Shown: positions 9,156-17,958 of the stretch, in pieces
How the letters are laid out: the number at the start of each line of letters is the position of its first letter
Numbering within the stretch: position 1 is the stretch's first letter
DNA from: Lactobacillus sp. UCMA15818
GTDB lineage: Bacteria; Bacillota; Bacilli; Lactobacillales; Lactobacillaceae
Assembly (NCBI RefSeq): GCF_030400225.1
Contig: NZ_VJYB01000001.1
Location: forward strand, 1-64,000
Direction: 5' to 3'
Length of the DNA stretch: 64,000 bases
Program-made: the position numbers and the translations under genes
Notes under the pieces: generated by a model
Database searches by the model: none
Told to the model about the DNA's origin: nothing
Seen by the model: the letters and a program-made list of their open reading frames with translations, nothing else

Positions 9156-10337
9156 ATGAATTTTCTGTTTTTAATTACTGGTTTGCTTTTTGTATTTTTA
9201 GTTAGTTGGGTCGCAAGTGGTGACCGAAAGAATGTAAAGTACAAAAAAATAGCGGTTTTGTTTTCATTGCAAATTATAATTTCTTTTCTATCACTACACA
9301 CTGCAGGTGGTATTAAAATTTTATCTGAAGTTTCAGCATTTTTTAATTGGTTAATGACGCAAGCTGCTGGTGGAGTTGATTTTGTCTTTGGAGGAGTAGT
9401 GGTTAAGTCTGGTAGTAGTGTTTTCTTCTTAAATGTTTTAATGCCAATCGTCTTTATTTCTGCTTTGATTGGAATTCTTAATTATATCAAGGTGCTGCCT
9501 TTTATAATTAAGTGGTCGGGCTGGGCACTTAACAAGATTACACATGTTGGCGAATTGGAGAGTTATTTTGCTGTTTCAACAGCGATTTTAGGACAACCCG
9601 AAGTCTACTTGACTATTAAAGAACAAATTCCCAAACTTAACTCAAAGAGGCTTTATACAATTTGTGCTTCTGCAATGAGTGCAGTATCTGCATCGTTAAT
9701 TGCTTCTTATATGAAGATGGTTCCTGGAAAATTTGTTGTGGTTGCAGTTTTCTTGAATATTTTATCAGCATTAATTGTTTCCTGTATCATAAATCCATAC
9801 GATGCTGATGAAGATGAGACAATCAAAATTGCTTCAGTTAATGACCAGCCGTTCTTTGAAGTTTTGAGTACTTATATTACTGATGGCTTTAAGCTGGCAG
9901 TCACGGTTGGAGCAATGCTGATAGGATTTGTAGCTTTGATTACTTTTTTAAATAATTCATTCTTAGCCATAATTCATATTTCGTTTACCACTATCTTGGG
10001 ATATATCTTCTCGCCAATTGCATGGCTAATGGGCGTTCCGAATAGGGATGTTATCAAAGTTGGTAGTCTAATGGCGACTAAGTTATTAACTAATGAATTT
10101 GTTGCGATGGGTGATTTGCAAGGGATGACCGCACACTTATCAACTAAGGCAGATGCCATTATTTCTTCATATCTGGTTTCTTTTGCTAACTTTGGGACTA
10201 TTGGGATTGCAACCGGTTCGATTAAAGCTATCAGTCAAAAGCAGGGCAGCTACGTTGCAAAGTTCTCATTGAAACTTTTGTTAGGAGCGACTCTTGCTTC
10301 AATTCTGACAGGAACAATTGTCGGTTTGTATTATTAA
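9156..10337 (+). CDS. nupC: Concentrative nucleoside transporter, NupC family
   Basis: A 393-residue permease that imports nucleosides with protons or sodium. The CNT pattern is clear: FVFGG after the second hydrophobic segment, the GQPEVYLTIKEQIP motif, SAMSAVSASLIASYM, then GVPNRDVIKVGSLMATKLLTNEFVA and the C-terminal YLVSFANFGTIGIATGSI. There are about nine membrane segments. The frame is open from 9117, but the ribosome binding site GGAGG at 9146-9150 selects the ATG at 9156. Single gene; no nucleoside hydrolase or phosphorylase adjoins it. Confidence 0.93.
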   Translation: MNFLFLITGLLFVFLVSWVASGDRKNVKYKKIAVLFSLQIIISFLSLHTAGGIKILSEVSAFFNWLMTQAAGGVDFVFGGVVVKSGSSVFFLNVLMPIVFISALIGILNYIKVLPFIIKWSGWALNKITHVGELESYFAVSTAILGQPEVYLTIKEQIPKLNSKRLYTICASAMSAVSASLIASYMKMVPGKFVVVAVFLNILSALIVSCIINPYDADEDETIKIASVNDQPFFEVLSTYITDGFKLAVTVGAMLIGFVALITFLNNSFLAIIHISFTTILGYIFSPIAWLMGVPNRDVIKVGSLMATKLLTNEFVAMGDLQGMTAHLSTKADAIISSYLVSFANFGTIGIATGSIKAISQKQGSYVAKFSLKLLLGATLASILTGTIVGLYY

Positions 10338-10364
10338 AAACACAGATATTTTGAGCTTTATATT

Positions 10365-10406
10365 GAAGGAGGGTGGGTTAAAATTAAATTTTAATCTGAC
10401 CTCCTT
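10365..10406. terminator. Palindromic repeat acting as terminator after the nucleoside transporter
   Basis: GAAGGAGG pairs with CCTCCTTC across an AT-rich inner stem (GGTTAAAAT with ATTTTAATC). It belongs to the set of related hairpins seen at 23703, 25437, 27694, 32131 and 54738. The T run is short, so termination may be partial. Confidence 0.5.
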
Positions 10407-10530
10407 CCTACATTTGTTACGCTTAATCAAATCTTAATTTTGATTATCCCTTAAAAGGAGTTCGTTATGAAGAGCACTAGAGTTATAATTAAGCAGTGTT
10501 GATTTTTAAACAACTTAGTAAAGAAGGTAT

Positions 10531-11859
10531 ATGATGAATAGACGTCGCACTAACTTTTTATTCAAGATTGATAACATCGTGGCACGCCAGCATTGTCTGC
10601 TGATAATACGTGAAGCTGTAACAGTTTTGTTTCCATTTGTTTTAGTGGGCTTATATGTTGAACTGTTAAGTGATGCCATTTTTCATAAACATGGATTTTT
10701 GAATAATATCTACCATATCAGTCAATGGTTTCCAGGTTTTAGAATATTTTCCAGATACTTTACAATATTGGATTTGAGTATAAATGGTGTAATTTCCATT
10801 GCATTAACATTTTTAGTAGCTAAAATAACTGTGCGAAAATCTTCTGATAATCAATTGGCTGCCGGTCTGACTGCAGCTTTTTCCTTTATGATGGTGAACT
10901 TTAATCGAAGTATTTTGGGACATACACAACACTACTATGGGGCCAGTCGTTTTCTGGAAGGAAACCTAGGCTATAGTGGAGCCTTTATTGCCATAATTGT
11001 CGGTTTAACAACTGGATGGATCTTCAATCGATTTGCGGCAATGAATAAACATAGACGTGGACTTATTGAACAAAGGGCCACACTGACAATCCAAACACAA
11101 AAGTCGATTATGCCAATTCTGATAACTTTTGTTTTTTTTGGTCTGCTTAGCTGTATTGTAAGTTTACTGGTCAAAATTGGGGCTAATGGCTTGTTATCCA
11201 GTCCCTTACAGTTTTCATTTACGGGATACAGTTGGATTCTAGGCTCTGCTATTTTATCGATAATTATAAATAATTGTCTTTGGCTATTGGGATTAATTGG
11301 CTATTTTGATTTTAATAATGCTAGTTCTAGCAGTATGGTGCAGAATTTAGAGTATGCAATTCAGCATGGATCTTCTTGGGGTGCACCAAATCAGATGTCG
11401 ATTCACACTTTAGTTGACAGCTTTGCTAATATTGGTGGTCCTGGAATGGCACTGTCACTTTTGATCGTAATAGTCTGGCGTTCACGTAATAAAGACTTAC
11501 TAACAATCGGGAAGACTGGTCTTTTTCCAAGTATTTTCAATATTAATCAATCACTTTTTATGGGAACTGCACTATTGTATAATCCATTGTTAATTATTCC
11601 TTTTCTATGTACACCGGCAGTTAGTGTGCTGATTACTTGGATTGCACTAAAACTTAATTTTATGCCGCCCTCAGTATATCCGGTTAGTGAAACAACTCCT
11701 GGATTTTTGGCTGGATGGCTTGGTACAGGGGGAACATGGCAAGCATTTTTGATTAGCATACTGAATCTCATGGTTGCAATTGTACTTTATCTACCGTTTG
11801 TTTTATTACATGACCACTTTGAAGGTGTACGCAAGGAAGGAGCAGATGATGAAAACTAA
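10531..11859 (+). CDS. PTS EIIC component, lactose/cellobiose family
   Basis: A 442-residue membrane protein with about ten segments, matching the lactose/cellobiose EIIC fold. The C-terminal part reads AVSVLITWIALKLNFMPPSVYPVSETTPGFLAGWLGTGG in outline, ending ILNLMVAIVLYLPFV, the standard end of this family. Upstream it has GLTAAFSFMMVNF. It would carry a beta-glucoside or similar sugar across the membrane, but no EIIA or EIIB gene is next to it, so the phosphoryl donor proteins must come from elsewhere. It may supply the 6-phospho-beta-glucosidase at 57351, which is speculation. An AGAAGG precedes the double ATG. Confidence 0.8.
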   Translation: MMNRRRTNFLFKIDNIVARQHCLLIIREAVTVLFPFVLVGLYVELLSDAIFHKHGFLNNIYHISQWFPGFRIFSRYFTILDLSINGVISIALTFLVAKITVRKSSDNQLAAGLTAAFSFMMVNFNRSILGHTQHYYGASRFLEGNLGYSGAFIAIIVGLTTGWIFNRFAAMNKHRRGLIEQRATLTIQTQKSIMPILITFVFFGLLSCIVSLLVKIGANGLLSSPLQFSFTGYSWILGSAILSIIINNCLWLLGLIGYFDFNNASSSSMVQNLEYAIQHGSSWGAPNQMSIHTLVDSFANIGGPGMALSLLIVIVWRSRNKDLLTIGKTGLFPSIFNINQSLFMGTALLYNPLLIIPFLCTPAVSVLITWIALKLNFMPPSVYPVSETTPGFLAGWLGTGGTWQAFLISILNLMVAIVLYLPFVLLHDHFEGVRKEGADDEN

Positions 11860-12700
11860 GTGGTTTTTTGGAGGACTTGCTATACTGGTGTTGCTAGCAA
11901 TATGTATTCCGGCGTATAACTGGAATCACAGTAATATTGCACGCTTAAGAAATTCTGGTAAAACTCAGATGGCACCGATTATAATGGTTCCGGGGTCGAG
12001 TGCAACTAAAAATCGTTTTGATAGCTTGATAACTGAGTTGGGCCATGAAGCTCCGCAAGATCATAGCGTATTGAAGCTGGTTGTTAAAAAGGATGGTAGA
12101 ATCACTACTACTGGTACAATCCGTCGTAATGATAACCAACCTTTTATTGTTGTCAGCTTTGAGAATAATAAAGACGGTAAAGTCAACATTGATAAACAAG
12201 CAGTTTGGTTAAGTGCTGCTTTTAAGCAATTGGTACAGACCTATCATTTTAATCATTTTTCAGCTCTTGGCCATTCTAATGGTGGGTTGATACTAACTTT
12301 ATTCCTTGAAAAATATCTCAAGAAAACACCATCTGTCAGAGTTGATAAGTTAATGACAATTGCTAGCCCTTATAATATGGAAGAGAAGAGTACTACGTAT
12401 AAAACGTCGATGTTTAAAGAATTGTATGCTTATCGTGCTGGATTACCAGCGTCTTTAGTCATGTATTCGATTGCTGGAACTGAAAATTATAATAGTGATG
12501 GAACCGTTCCATATAACAGTGTTAACTTTGCTAAGTATATTTTTCAAGACGAAATCAAGAATTTTACTGAAATCACTGTTACTGGCGCAAACACTGCACA
12601 TTCGGATTTACCGCAAAATAGACAGATTGTATCGTTGATTGGACAATATATTTTAAGAGAAAGTTTTCCAAGAAAACAGGATAAAACACAGGGAGAATAG
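11846..12700 (+). CDS. DUF915 alpha/beta hydrolase, membrane-anchored or secreted
   Basis: About 284 residues. The N-terminus MMKTKWFFGGLAILVLLAIC is a signal anchor. The hydrolase part has an oxyanion-region segment IIMVPGSSATKNRFD, the nucleophile elbow GHSNGG, and a C-terminal NTAHSDLP holding the candidate catalytic His. DUF915 hydrolases are common extracellular esterase-like proteins of lactobacilli. A GGAAGGAG site selects the ATG pair at 11846, which overlaps the end of the EIIC gene by 14 bases, so the two are co-translated. Confidence 0.85.
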   Translation: MMKTKWFFGGLAILVLLAICIPAYNWNHSNIARLRNSGKTQMAPIIMVPGSSATKNRFDSLITELGHEAPQDHSVLKLVVKKDGRITTTGTIRRNDNQPFIVVSFENNKDGKVNIDKQAVWLSAAFKQLVQTYHFNHFSALGHSNGGLILTLFLEKYLKKTPSVRVDKLMTIASPYNMEEKSTTYKTSMFKELYAYRAGLPASLVMYSIAGTENYNSDGTVPYNSVNFAKYIFQDEIKNFTEITVTGANTAHSDLPQNRQIVSLIGQYILRESFPRKQDKTQGE

Positions 12701-12726
12701 GCAAGTTTATTATAGAAGGGAGAAAT

Positions 12727-13197
12727 ATGATGTATAAAGTAGATTTTAAAAATATTCAAATAAAGGGTTTGGAAAATTCACCTGTTGCTGCTTCGTTGGC
12801 TGGGCTTCGTGCTAATGAAGCTCGTTACTTTTGGAATAAGTACAAATTCGAATATATTGCATATCCAGCAAATGAAAAGACAAAAGAAATTGAATGGTTA
12901 AATAAAATTTTAAAAGAAGAAAGAAACTTAGAATTTAATTCACCTATTTTAGAAGTCGCAGTTTATGAAAATGATAATATATATTGGCCGGATTTCATTT
13001 ATCAAAACGGAATGATTATCAATGTGCTTTATGAGAAACAAGGGACTAAACCTAAGAGAGCAGTTGGATTAAAGTTGTGTGAAGATATGGAAGTCCCAGT
13101 TGAATTACAAGGTAAATTCAACTTTGCGCACCAACGTTCAAAGCTGGCAGGTTCAATTAGGGGGAGTTATTTCAAATTGAAGAAAGAATGGCTATAA
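12727..13197 (+). CDS. Conserved-looking hypothetical protein
   Basis: A 156-residue soluble protein that I do not recognise. It has no signal or membrane segment and is rich in charged and aromatic residues (NEARYFWNKYKFEYIAYP; YWPDFIYQNGMIINVLYEK). The end is strongly basic (AHQRSKLAGSIRGSYFKLKKEWL in outline). AAGGGAGA lies eight bases before ATG-ATG, so it is probably expressed. It follows the hydrolase gene by 26 bases and may share its transcript. No function is assigned. Confidence 0.6.
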   Translation: MMYKVDFKNIQIKGLENSPVAASLAGLRANEARYFWNKYKFEYIAYPANEKTKEIEWLNKILKEERNLEFNSPILEVAVYENDNIYWPDFIYQNGMIINVLYEKQGTKPKRAVGLKLCEDMEVPVELQGKFNFAHQRSKLAGSIRGSYFKLKKEWL

Positions 13198-13293
13198 ATT
13201 ATTTTTTAGCTTAATTATGTATGAGCATAGTAGCTACTTAGTTTGTTAATCTGACTGTAAATCTAAAAAATGAATTACTTAGGTGGTGAAAGT

Positions 13294-14064
13294 GTGGATA
13301 CCACAGAAGAACTACTCACGCTTCTAAAACATGGATACAAAAAAATATTAAAAAATAATTTAGTTGGTATATATATCCACGGATCATTTGTTCTGGGTTC
13401 TTATAATGAAGCAATTAGTGATTTAGATTATCTTGTTGTTGTTTATAATCCGCTTACCTTGGTTGTTAAAAAAAAGCTTATAGAGTATACAGTTGGCAAA
13501 CTATGGCCATTGGCTCCCACAAAGGGCTTAGAGTTTCACATTATTCTATTGAGAAATACCTTAATATTTAATGAGCCAGTACCTTTTGAACTACATTTTT
13601 CTAAACAGCATTATTGGAAGTATATAAATAACCCAATAAAATATATTTATGAAATGCATGGTTCAGATCTAGATTTGACCGCTCATCTCATGATTACCAC
13701 AAAGTTTGGACAAGTTTTAGTTGGCAAACCAATTGAACAAGTATTTTGTTTAATTCCAAAATCATCTTATTGGAATAGCATTTTATATGACATTTTAGAT
13801 GCAAAATCTACAATTACAGAGCAACCTATGTACACTGTATTAAATCTTTGTCGCGCACTTGCGTACAAGAAAGCGAACATAATTACTTCAAAACTTTCAG
13901 GAGGGCAATGGGGACTTAAAAATATTCCAGCAAAATACAGTGAACTCATTAAAAATACTTTAGATGAATACATTTCCACTTTAACTAATAAGTATAGAAG
14001 AAGTTACAATGATTTAGTTTTGATTGAATTTGCAGAATATATATTGAATAAGATTAAGGAGTAG
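13294..14064 (+). CDS. Nucleotidyltransferase of the aminoglycoside adenylyltransferase-like (DUF4111/AadA) type
   Basis: The N-terminal domain has the polymerase-beta type motif GIYIHGSFVLGSYNEAISDLD: GS, then G, then SDLD with two metal-binding aspartates, followed by LVVV. The C-terminal helical half includes TVLNLCRALAYKKANIITSK and GGQWGLKNIP, the pattern of streptomycin/spectinomycin adenylyltransferases and DUF4111 relatives. AGGTGG at 13281-13286 points to the GTG at 13294 rather than the unsupported ATG at 13270, giving about 256 residues. It could modify an aminoglycoside or another hydroxyl compound; resistance is not proven. Confidence 0.75.
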   Translation: MDTTEELLTLLKHGYKKILKNNLVGIYIHGSFVLGSYNEAISDLDYLVVVYNPLTLVVKKKLIEYTVGKLWPLAPTKGLEFHIILLRNTLIFNEPVPFELHFSKQHYWKYINNPIKYIYEMHGSDLDLTAHLMITTKFGQVLVGKPIEQVFCLIPKSSYWNSILYDILDAKSTITEQPMYTVLNLCRALAYKKANIITSKLSGGQWGLKNIPAKYSELIKNTLDEYISTLTNKYRRSYNDLVLIEFAEYILNKIKE

Positions 14065-14179
14065 CCAATACAGTTCTAAAAATGTATAAATACATTAATT
14101 TTTTTGTTTATTAACTACGTTTTAGTTATATATATTAACTAATAAGATATTTAACAACAGGCTAAAATGGAGGTGCTTT

Positions 14180-14983
14180 ATGCAGCAACTAATCAATGAT
14201 ATTTTAATTCATTATGAGATAGTAGGTACAGGTGAGCCAGTTGTTTTTCTTCATGGTCTGTGCTTAGATCTTAATTCTATGAATCGGCAGTACGAACCTG
14301 CATTCAGTGGAAAAAAATATCAACGTATCTATATTGACCTTCCTGGGATGGGAGAAAGTCAATCTTTTTTCGAACCACAACCATCTAGTGATCATCTAAT
14401 AGATTTAATTATAAGATTTCTTGATTCAATTAGAATTGATAAATTCTATCTTTGTGGGCACTCTTACGGTGGATATTTAAGTTTGGGAATAGCTCATAGT
14501 TATCCCAGACGTGTAAAAGGATTGTTTCTAACATGTCCAGTTGTGACTGCAAATTCAAATAAAAGGATTGTTGAAACTCATATTAATATCCAAAAGACAA
14601 ACTTCAAAATTCAAAGTAATAGATACACAGAAGATTTTTTGAAAATGAATGTAGTTATCAATGAAATCTCATGGTATAAGTATACAGATGAGGTTATTCC
14701 TGGGCTTAGAAACTGTAATTTTAACTTTATTGAAAGGCTGCAAGCTGATAATTTTAGTCACTATCAATTTAAAAATGAATTGGAACTTAGAAACTGGAAC
14801 TCAGAGATTCCTGTTTTCTTGTTGTTAGGTAAACATGATCAAATTGTTGGTTTCAAAGAACAAGCAGAAATGGCTATGAATTTTAAGAACTGCAACTTGT
14901 TGGTTTTAGAAAATGCAGGACATAACTTACCAATTGATCAGCCAAAGTTGTTCAATAGTTGTGTTACCTATTTTTTCAATTAG
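14180..14983 (+). CDS. Alpha/beta hydrolase
   Basis: A 267-residue cytoplasmic hydrolase with HGLCLDLNS (oxyanion region, residues 25-33), the nucleophile elbow CGHSYGGY around residue 95, the acid Asp in LLLGKHDQIVG and the catalytic His in LENAGHNLP near the end. All elements of the fold are present and the length is typical. A GGAGGTG site precedes the ATG. It is a single gene facing the convergent MarR gene. Substrate unknown. Confidence 0.85.
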   Translation: MQQLINDILIHYEIVGTGEPVVFLHGLCLDLNSMNRQYEPAFSGKKYQRIYIDLPGMGESQSFFEPQPSSDHLIDLIIRFLDSIRIDKFYLCGHSYGGYLSLGIAHSYPRRVKGLFLTCPVVTANSNKRIVETHINIQKTNFKIQSNRYTEDFLKMNVVINEISWYKYTDEVIPGLRNCNFNFIERLQADNFSHYQFKNELELRNWNSEIPVFLLLGKHDQIVGFKEQAEMAMNFKNCNLLVLENAGHNLPIDQPKLFNSCVTYFFN

Positions 14984-15010
14984 ATATATATATTTTTAGC
15001 GAACTACAGG

Positions 15011-15487
15011 CTAGTTTTCTCGGAGCTCGTTGATTTTTCTAAGAATTTCAGTTAATTTCTGCAAATCTGAATTACTAAAGTTGGTTCCCAGTTCGTTTAA
15101 TTTTTTGTTTTCTTTTTCATGATATTTTTCATGAAGTTTCGCAATGATTTGACCATTTGCGGTTAATTTCAAATAAACGTCTTTTTTATTATCACTACGA
15201 TGATACTTTCTTATTAATTCTTTCTTTACTAAACGATTAACTATTTTCGAGACAGTTCCTTGAGGAAAATAAACAGTGTCTACTAATTCCTTAATTCTGA
15301 TTTCGTGACAATTTGCAATACGACTAATAATGTCTAAATCGGTCACGGAAATCTTAGGGATAATGTCGCTTACAGATTCTTCATCATATTCTAATAAATG
15401 TTCATGAACTTTTTTTGTGTTATCAAAAGCAAGATAACGATGAAGTTCCTGATCAAGTTGGTGTAATAATGGGTTTAATTTTTGCAT
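15011..15487 (-). CDS. MarR family transcriptional regulator
   Basis: A 158-residue winged-helix regulator. The recognition region is IRIKELVDTVYFPQGTVSKIVNRLVKKELI in outline, and the wing has YHRSDNKKDVYLKLTANGQII. It is divergent from the flavodoxin-like gene at 15585. Its ribosome binding site GGAGG sits in the centre of the palindrome at 15491-15508, and a second matching palindrome lies at 15544-15561. It therefore very probably represses itself and its neighbour, released by a ligand or oxidant. Confidence 0.9.
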   Translation of the reverse strand: MQKLNPLLHQLDQELHRYLAFDNTKKVHEHLLEYDEESVSDIIPKISVTDLDIISRIANCHEIRIKELVDTVYFPQGTVSKIVNRLVKKELIRKYHRSDNKKDVYLKLTANGQIIAKLHEKYHEKENKKLNELGTNFSNSDLQKLTEILRKINELREN

Positions 15488-15490
15488 ATA

Positions 15491-15508
15491 TATATTCCTC
15501 CGAATATA
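15491..15508. promoter_or_regulatory. MarR operator 1, overlapping the marR ribosome binding site
   Basis: TATATTC-CTCC-GAATATA is an 18-bp palindrome with seven-base arms. The CTCC centre is the complement of the GGAG of the MarR gene's ribosome binding site. It ends two bases before the -35 box of the divergent promoter. Confidence 0.7.
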
Positions 15509-15510
15509 AA

Positions 15511-15539
15511 TTGACAGTTTGTTTGATAGCTGTTATTAT
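15511..15539 (+). promoter_or_regulatory. Sigma-A promoter of the flavodoxin-like gene
   Basis: A consensus -35 TTGACA (15511-15516) and a -10 TATTAT (15534-15539) are separated by 17 bases. The promoter is flanked exactly by the two MarR-type palindromes, so repressor binding at both would block it. Confidence 0.75.
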
Positions 15540-15543
15540 TCAT

Positions 15544-15561
15544 TATATTCCACGGAATATA
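15544..15561. promoter_or_regulatory. MarR operator 2
   Basis: TATATTCC-AC-GGAATATA is an 18-bp palindrome with perfect eight-base arms, sharing the TATATTC half-site with operator 1. It starts four bases after the -10 box, over the expected transcription start. Confidence 0.75.
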
Positions 15562-15584
15562 AAAATGTAAAGAAGGGATTTAAT

Positions 15585-16181
15585 ATGCATGTAGCTCTGG
15601 TACTCGATCATCCATATACTTTAGAATCAAGTCAAAATATTTTCCACAAGAGATCGTACTCTGCGGGACTTGCTGAAAATGCCATTGCTTCTTTGAAAGC
15701 CCAGCATCATACAGTTGATGTAATTGATCTCCAAGCAGATAAGTATAATCCGGTTATTACTAAAGAAGGATTAATTAGTTGGCGAACTAAGAAGTATGTC
15801 GATATAGAAAGTCAAAATTATTTATTGCGTCTAAAAAAAGCAGATGAAATAATTTTTATTTTTCCTGTTTGGTGGGAAGTCATGCCTGCAATGTTAAAGG
15901 GCTTTATCGACAAAGTATTTTGCAAAGGACAGGTAGAAAAGATAGCTGGTCAGCGACAAATTCTTAATTTAAAAACTAAAATTCGCGTTCTGGCAGTAAT
16001 CGGTACACCAAATATTATTTACAAGTTACATTATCGCAATCCTCTAGGTAATATGTTGAAGAGAGGAGTATTTGGCAAAATAGGATTAAAAGATTTTAAA
16101 ATTATTTATTTTAATGCGGAGGATCAGACAGAGAAAAAGCGATTACGTGCACTCAAAAGTGTTGGAAAATATATCTTGTAA
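15585..16181 (+). CDS. NAD(P)H-dependent oxidoreductase, flavodoxin-like fold
   Basis: A 198-residue protein of the flavodoxin_2/quinone reductase type. It has a first strand HVALVLDHPYTLESS, the flavin-region segment FIFPVWWEVMPAMLKGFIDKVF, and VLAVIGTPN after it. It probably reduces quinones or nitro/azo compounds using FMN or FAD. AGAAGGGA at 15571 supports the ATG at 15585 over the upstream open frame. Divergent from the MarR gene and controlled by the two palindromes between them. MarR/flavoprotein pairs commonly respond to quinones or electrophiles. Confidence 0.85.
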   Translation: MHVALVLDHPYTLESSQNIFHKRSYSAGLAENAIASLKAQHHTVDVIDLQADKYNPVITKEGLISWRTKKYVDIESQNYLLRLKKADEIIFIFPVWWEVMPAMLKGFIDKVFCKGQVEKIAGQRQILNLKTKIRVLAVIGTPNIIYKLHYRNPLGNMLKRGVFGKIGLKDFKIIYFNAEDQTEKKRLRALKSVGKYIL

Positions 16182-16329
16182 GCTGTTAGCATCTGAAAAT
16201 AATAATTCAAATTAGGTATTCGCCAATGGCACTTGATAGTATAATTGAAAATATGAATTACGTTCAGAATGCACGCAGGTATAATTTATTATCAAGTCAG
16301 TTATGATTATTGATAAGAGGAGTGATTTT

Positions 16330-16788
16330 ATGGAGCTAAAGAAAATGGATTTAGAGGGTTACAAAAAGTATATTGTTGGAACTATCAAAGAATATGCTTC
16401 TGAAAAGGTCACAGCAGGGACATGGCGTGCTGAAGAAGCAATCAAATTAGCTGAAGAAGAATATAGGCAATTACTTCCTAATGGATTAAAGACAAAAGAG
16501 AATTACTTTTATACTTTCAACATTGACCAAAAAATGATTGGCTATTTGTGGTTAGCTAGAAGTAAAGCAAATCCTGAAGATTCTTTTATCTATGATTTTG
16601 CAATTGAACCTGAATTTCAAAATAAAGGTTTTGGTACGCAAGCAATGGGAGAAATCTTTATAGAAGTAAAAAAATTAGGCTTTAAGAAAATTGGTTTACA
16701 TGTTTTTGGTAATAATGAGCGTGCAATTCACGTTTATAATAAACTTGGTTTTATTCCAACTGATATTACTATGAATCGTGATATATAA
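16330..16788 (+). CDS. GNAT family N-acetyltransferase
   Basis: A 152-residue acetyltransferase. The acetyl-CoA binding segment is FAIEPEFQNKGFGTQAM (Q-x-x-G-x-G type), followed by IGLHVFGNNERAIHVYNKLGF, the standard motif B. AGAGGAG at 16316-16322 selects the ATG at 16330. Substrate unknown. A hairpin follows at 16809. Confidence 0.85.
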   Translation: MELKKMDLEGYKKYIVGTIKEYASEKVTAGTWRAEEAIKLAEEEYRQLLPNGLKTKENYFYTFNIDQKMIGYLWLARSKANPEDSFIYDFAIEPEFQNKGFGTQAMGEIFIEVKKLGFKKIGLHVFGNNERAIHVYNKLGFIPTDITMNRDI

Positions 16789-16808
16789 TAGTAACGCTGA
16801 TTAATTAT

Positions 16809-16852
16809 ACAAAAAAGCTAAAATATATTATTTTATGTTTTAACTTTTTTGT
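16809..16852 (+). terminator. Rho-independent terminator
   Basis: ACAAAAAAG with TAAAA pairs with the later TTAA-CTTTTTTGT across an AT-rich loop, ending in a T run. It lies 20 bases after the acetyltransferase stop codon. Confidence 0.6.
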
Positions 16853-16936
16853 GATGCATCTTAGTAAAGACAATAACCAACGTTGAAAAAAGATAAAAAA
16901 TAACCATAAAATTAAAGTCTAATGGAGACAAAGTCG

Positions 16937-17353
16937 ATGCATAATACTGATGTAAAAAAATTTTATATTGCTGGTTCTTTTAGGTATGTGTCACTGATAA
17001 ATAATCTATCCGCCAGTCTAGAAGATCTAAACTTTACAAGAACTTATGACTGGGCTAAAAATAAGGAAGTAGATACTTTTAGGAAATTGCAAAGCATTGC
17101 TAATAAAGAATATAAAGGTATATCAGATTGTGATTTTTTGATTTTTGTATTTCCAGGAGGAAAAGGAGCAAATATTGAATTTGGTATTGCTACAGCTCTA
17201 AAGAAAAGAATTTATGTGTTAGATTTAATAGATAAAATTCATGATGTTAAGAAAACTTGTACTTTTTATTATCTGGATAATGTTTGTAGATTTGATGGAA
17301 AAATAGGGGAGTTCCCAGAATTTATTGCAAATCAGGAATTAAGACATAAGTGA
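16937..17353 (+). CDS. Nucleoside 2-deoxyribosyltransferase-like protein
   Basis: About 138 residues. It starts KKFYIAGSFR, the strand-loop of the nucleoside deoxyribosyltransferase fold, has DCDFLIFVFPGGKGANIEFG with the conserved Gly-Gly and Glu, and ATALKKRIYVLDL after it. Family members cleave or exchange N-glycosidic bonds of deoxynucleosides; some relatives are 5'-monophosphate hydrolases. Two ATGs are possible; GGAG at 16924-16927 fits the one at 16937. Single gene. Substrate not assigned. Confidence 0.7.
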   Translation: MHNTDVKKFYIAGSFRYVSLINNLSASLEDLNFTRTYDWAKNKEVDTFRKLQSIANKEYKGISDCDFLIFVFPGGKGANIEFGIATALKKRIYVLDLIDKIHDVKKTCTFYYLDNVCRFDGKIGEFPEFIANQELRHK

Positions 17354-17372
17354 TTCCGTGACAAAAATTGAC

Positions 17373-17478
17373 TTAGGAGCAATCTGATTCCAAACAAATC
17401 TAGTTGCTGCAAGTTCTCAACTATTTGTTTTTGTCGTTCTAAATTAGGATATATCCGTAGTTTAAGCCTTTTATACAT
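17373..17478 (-). mobile_element. IS200/IS605 TnpB (OrfB) N-terminal remnant, frameshifted
   Basis: The minus strand from ATG at 17478 reads MYKRLKLRIYPN, the usual start of IS605-type TnpB, continuing LERQKQIVEN. The matching next block, ATRFVWNQ, is present but one base out of frame. The remaining 350 or so codons are absent. It is a decayed end of the element; no hairpin ends or TnpA were recognised. Confidence 0.6.
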
Positions 17479-17958
17479 TCAGGTTCACCTCTTTTGATGT
17501 TAAGTTTTTCCCCAAAACAGACACCTAGTTTCATTGCTAAGTTTTTTAAAGGAAACTTCGGAACAATTTTCAGAAACAAAAGAACAGCTTTGGAGGACAT
17601 CTATGGTCGCATAGCTGCTTTATGAGTACTTTAGAAAATGTTTCAAAAAAAGTAGTTGTTAAATATATTGAGAACCAAGTAACAGAATACAACTCTGGGC
17701 GGTCAAGACACTAATTCATCTTACGCTTAAAATCATAAGTTTTCTTAGTTACCGACCCTATAAAAAAATTAGAGTGAATTACTTGCGAAATTACAGGAGC
17801 TTAAAAATATATTTAGTGAGAATCGTTTTTATAAAGAAAGGTAATAATCTTTAGAATTTTTTATAACAAAAAGTAAATATATTTCATCTTTTAAGAACAT
17901 TTTGTTCATTGATAGTCAGTATACTAGAGACAATCAATATTTGAGGAGGGTGAAATTT
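17479..17958. other. Gene-free stretch with decayed sequence
   Basis: No open frame of useful length is supported here. Short broken frames such as ALEDIYGRIAAL near 17590 look like transposase-style remnants but I cannot name a family. The last 20 bases before 17959 hold the ribosome binding site GAGGAGGG for the VanZ gene. Confidence 0.4.
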
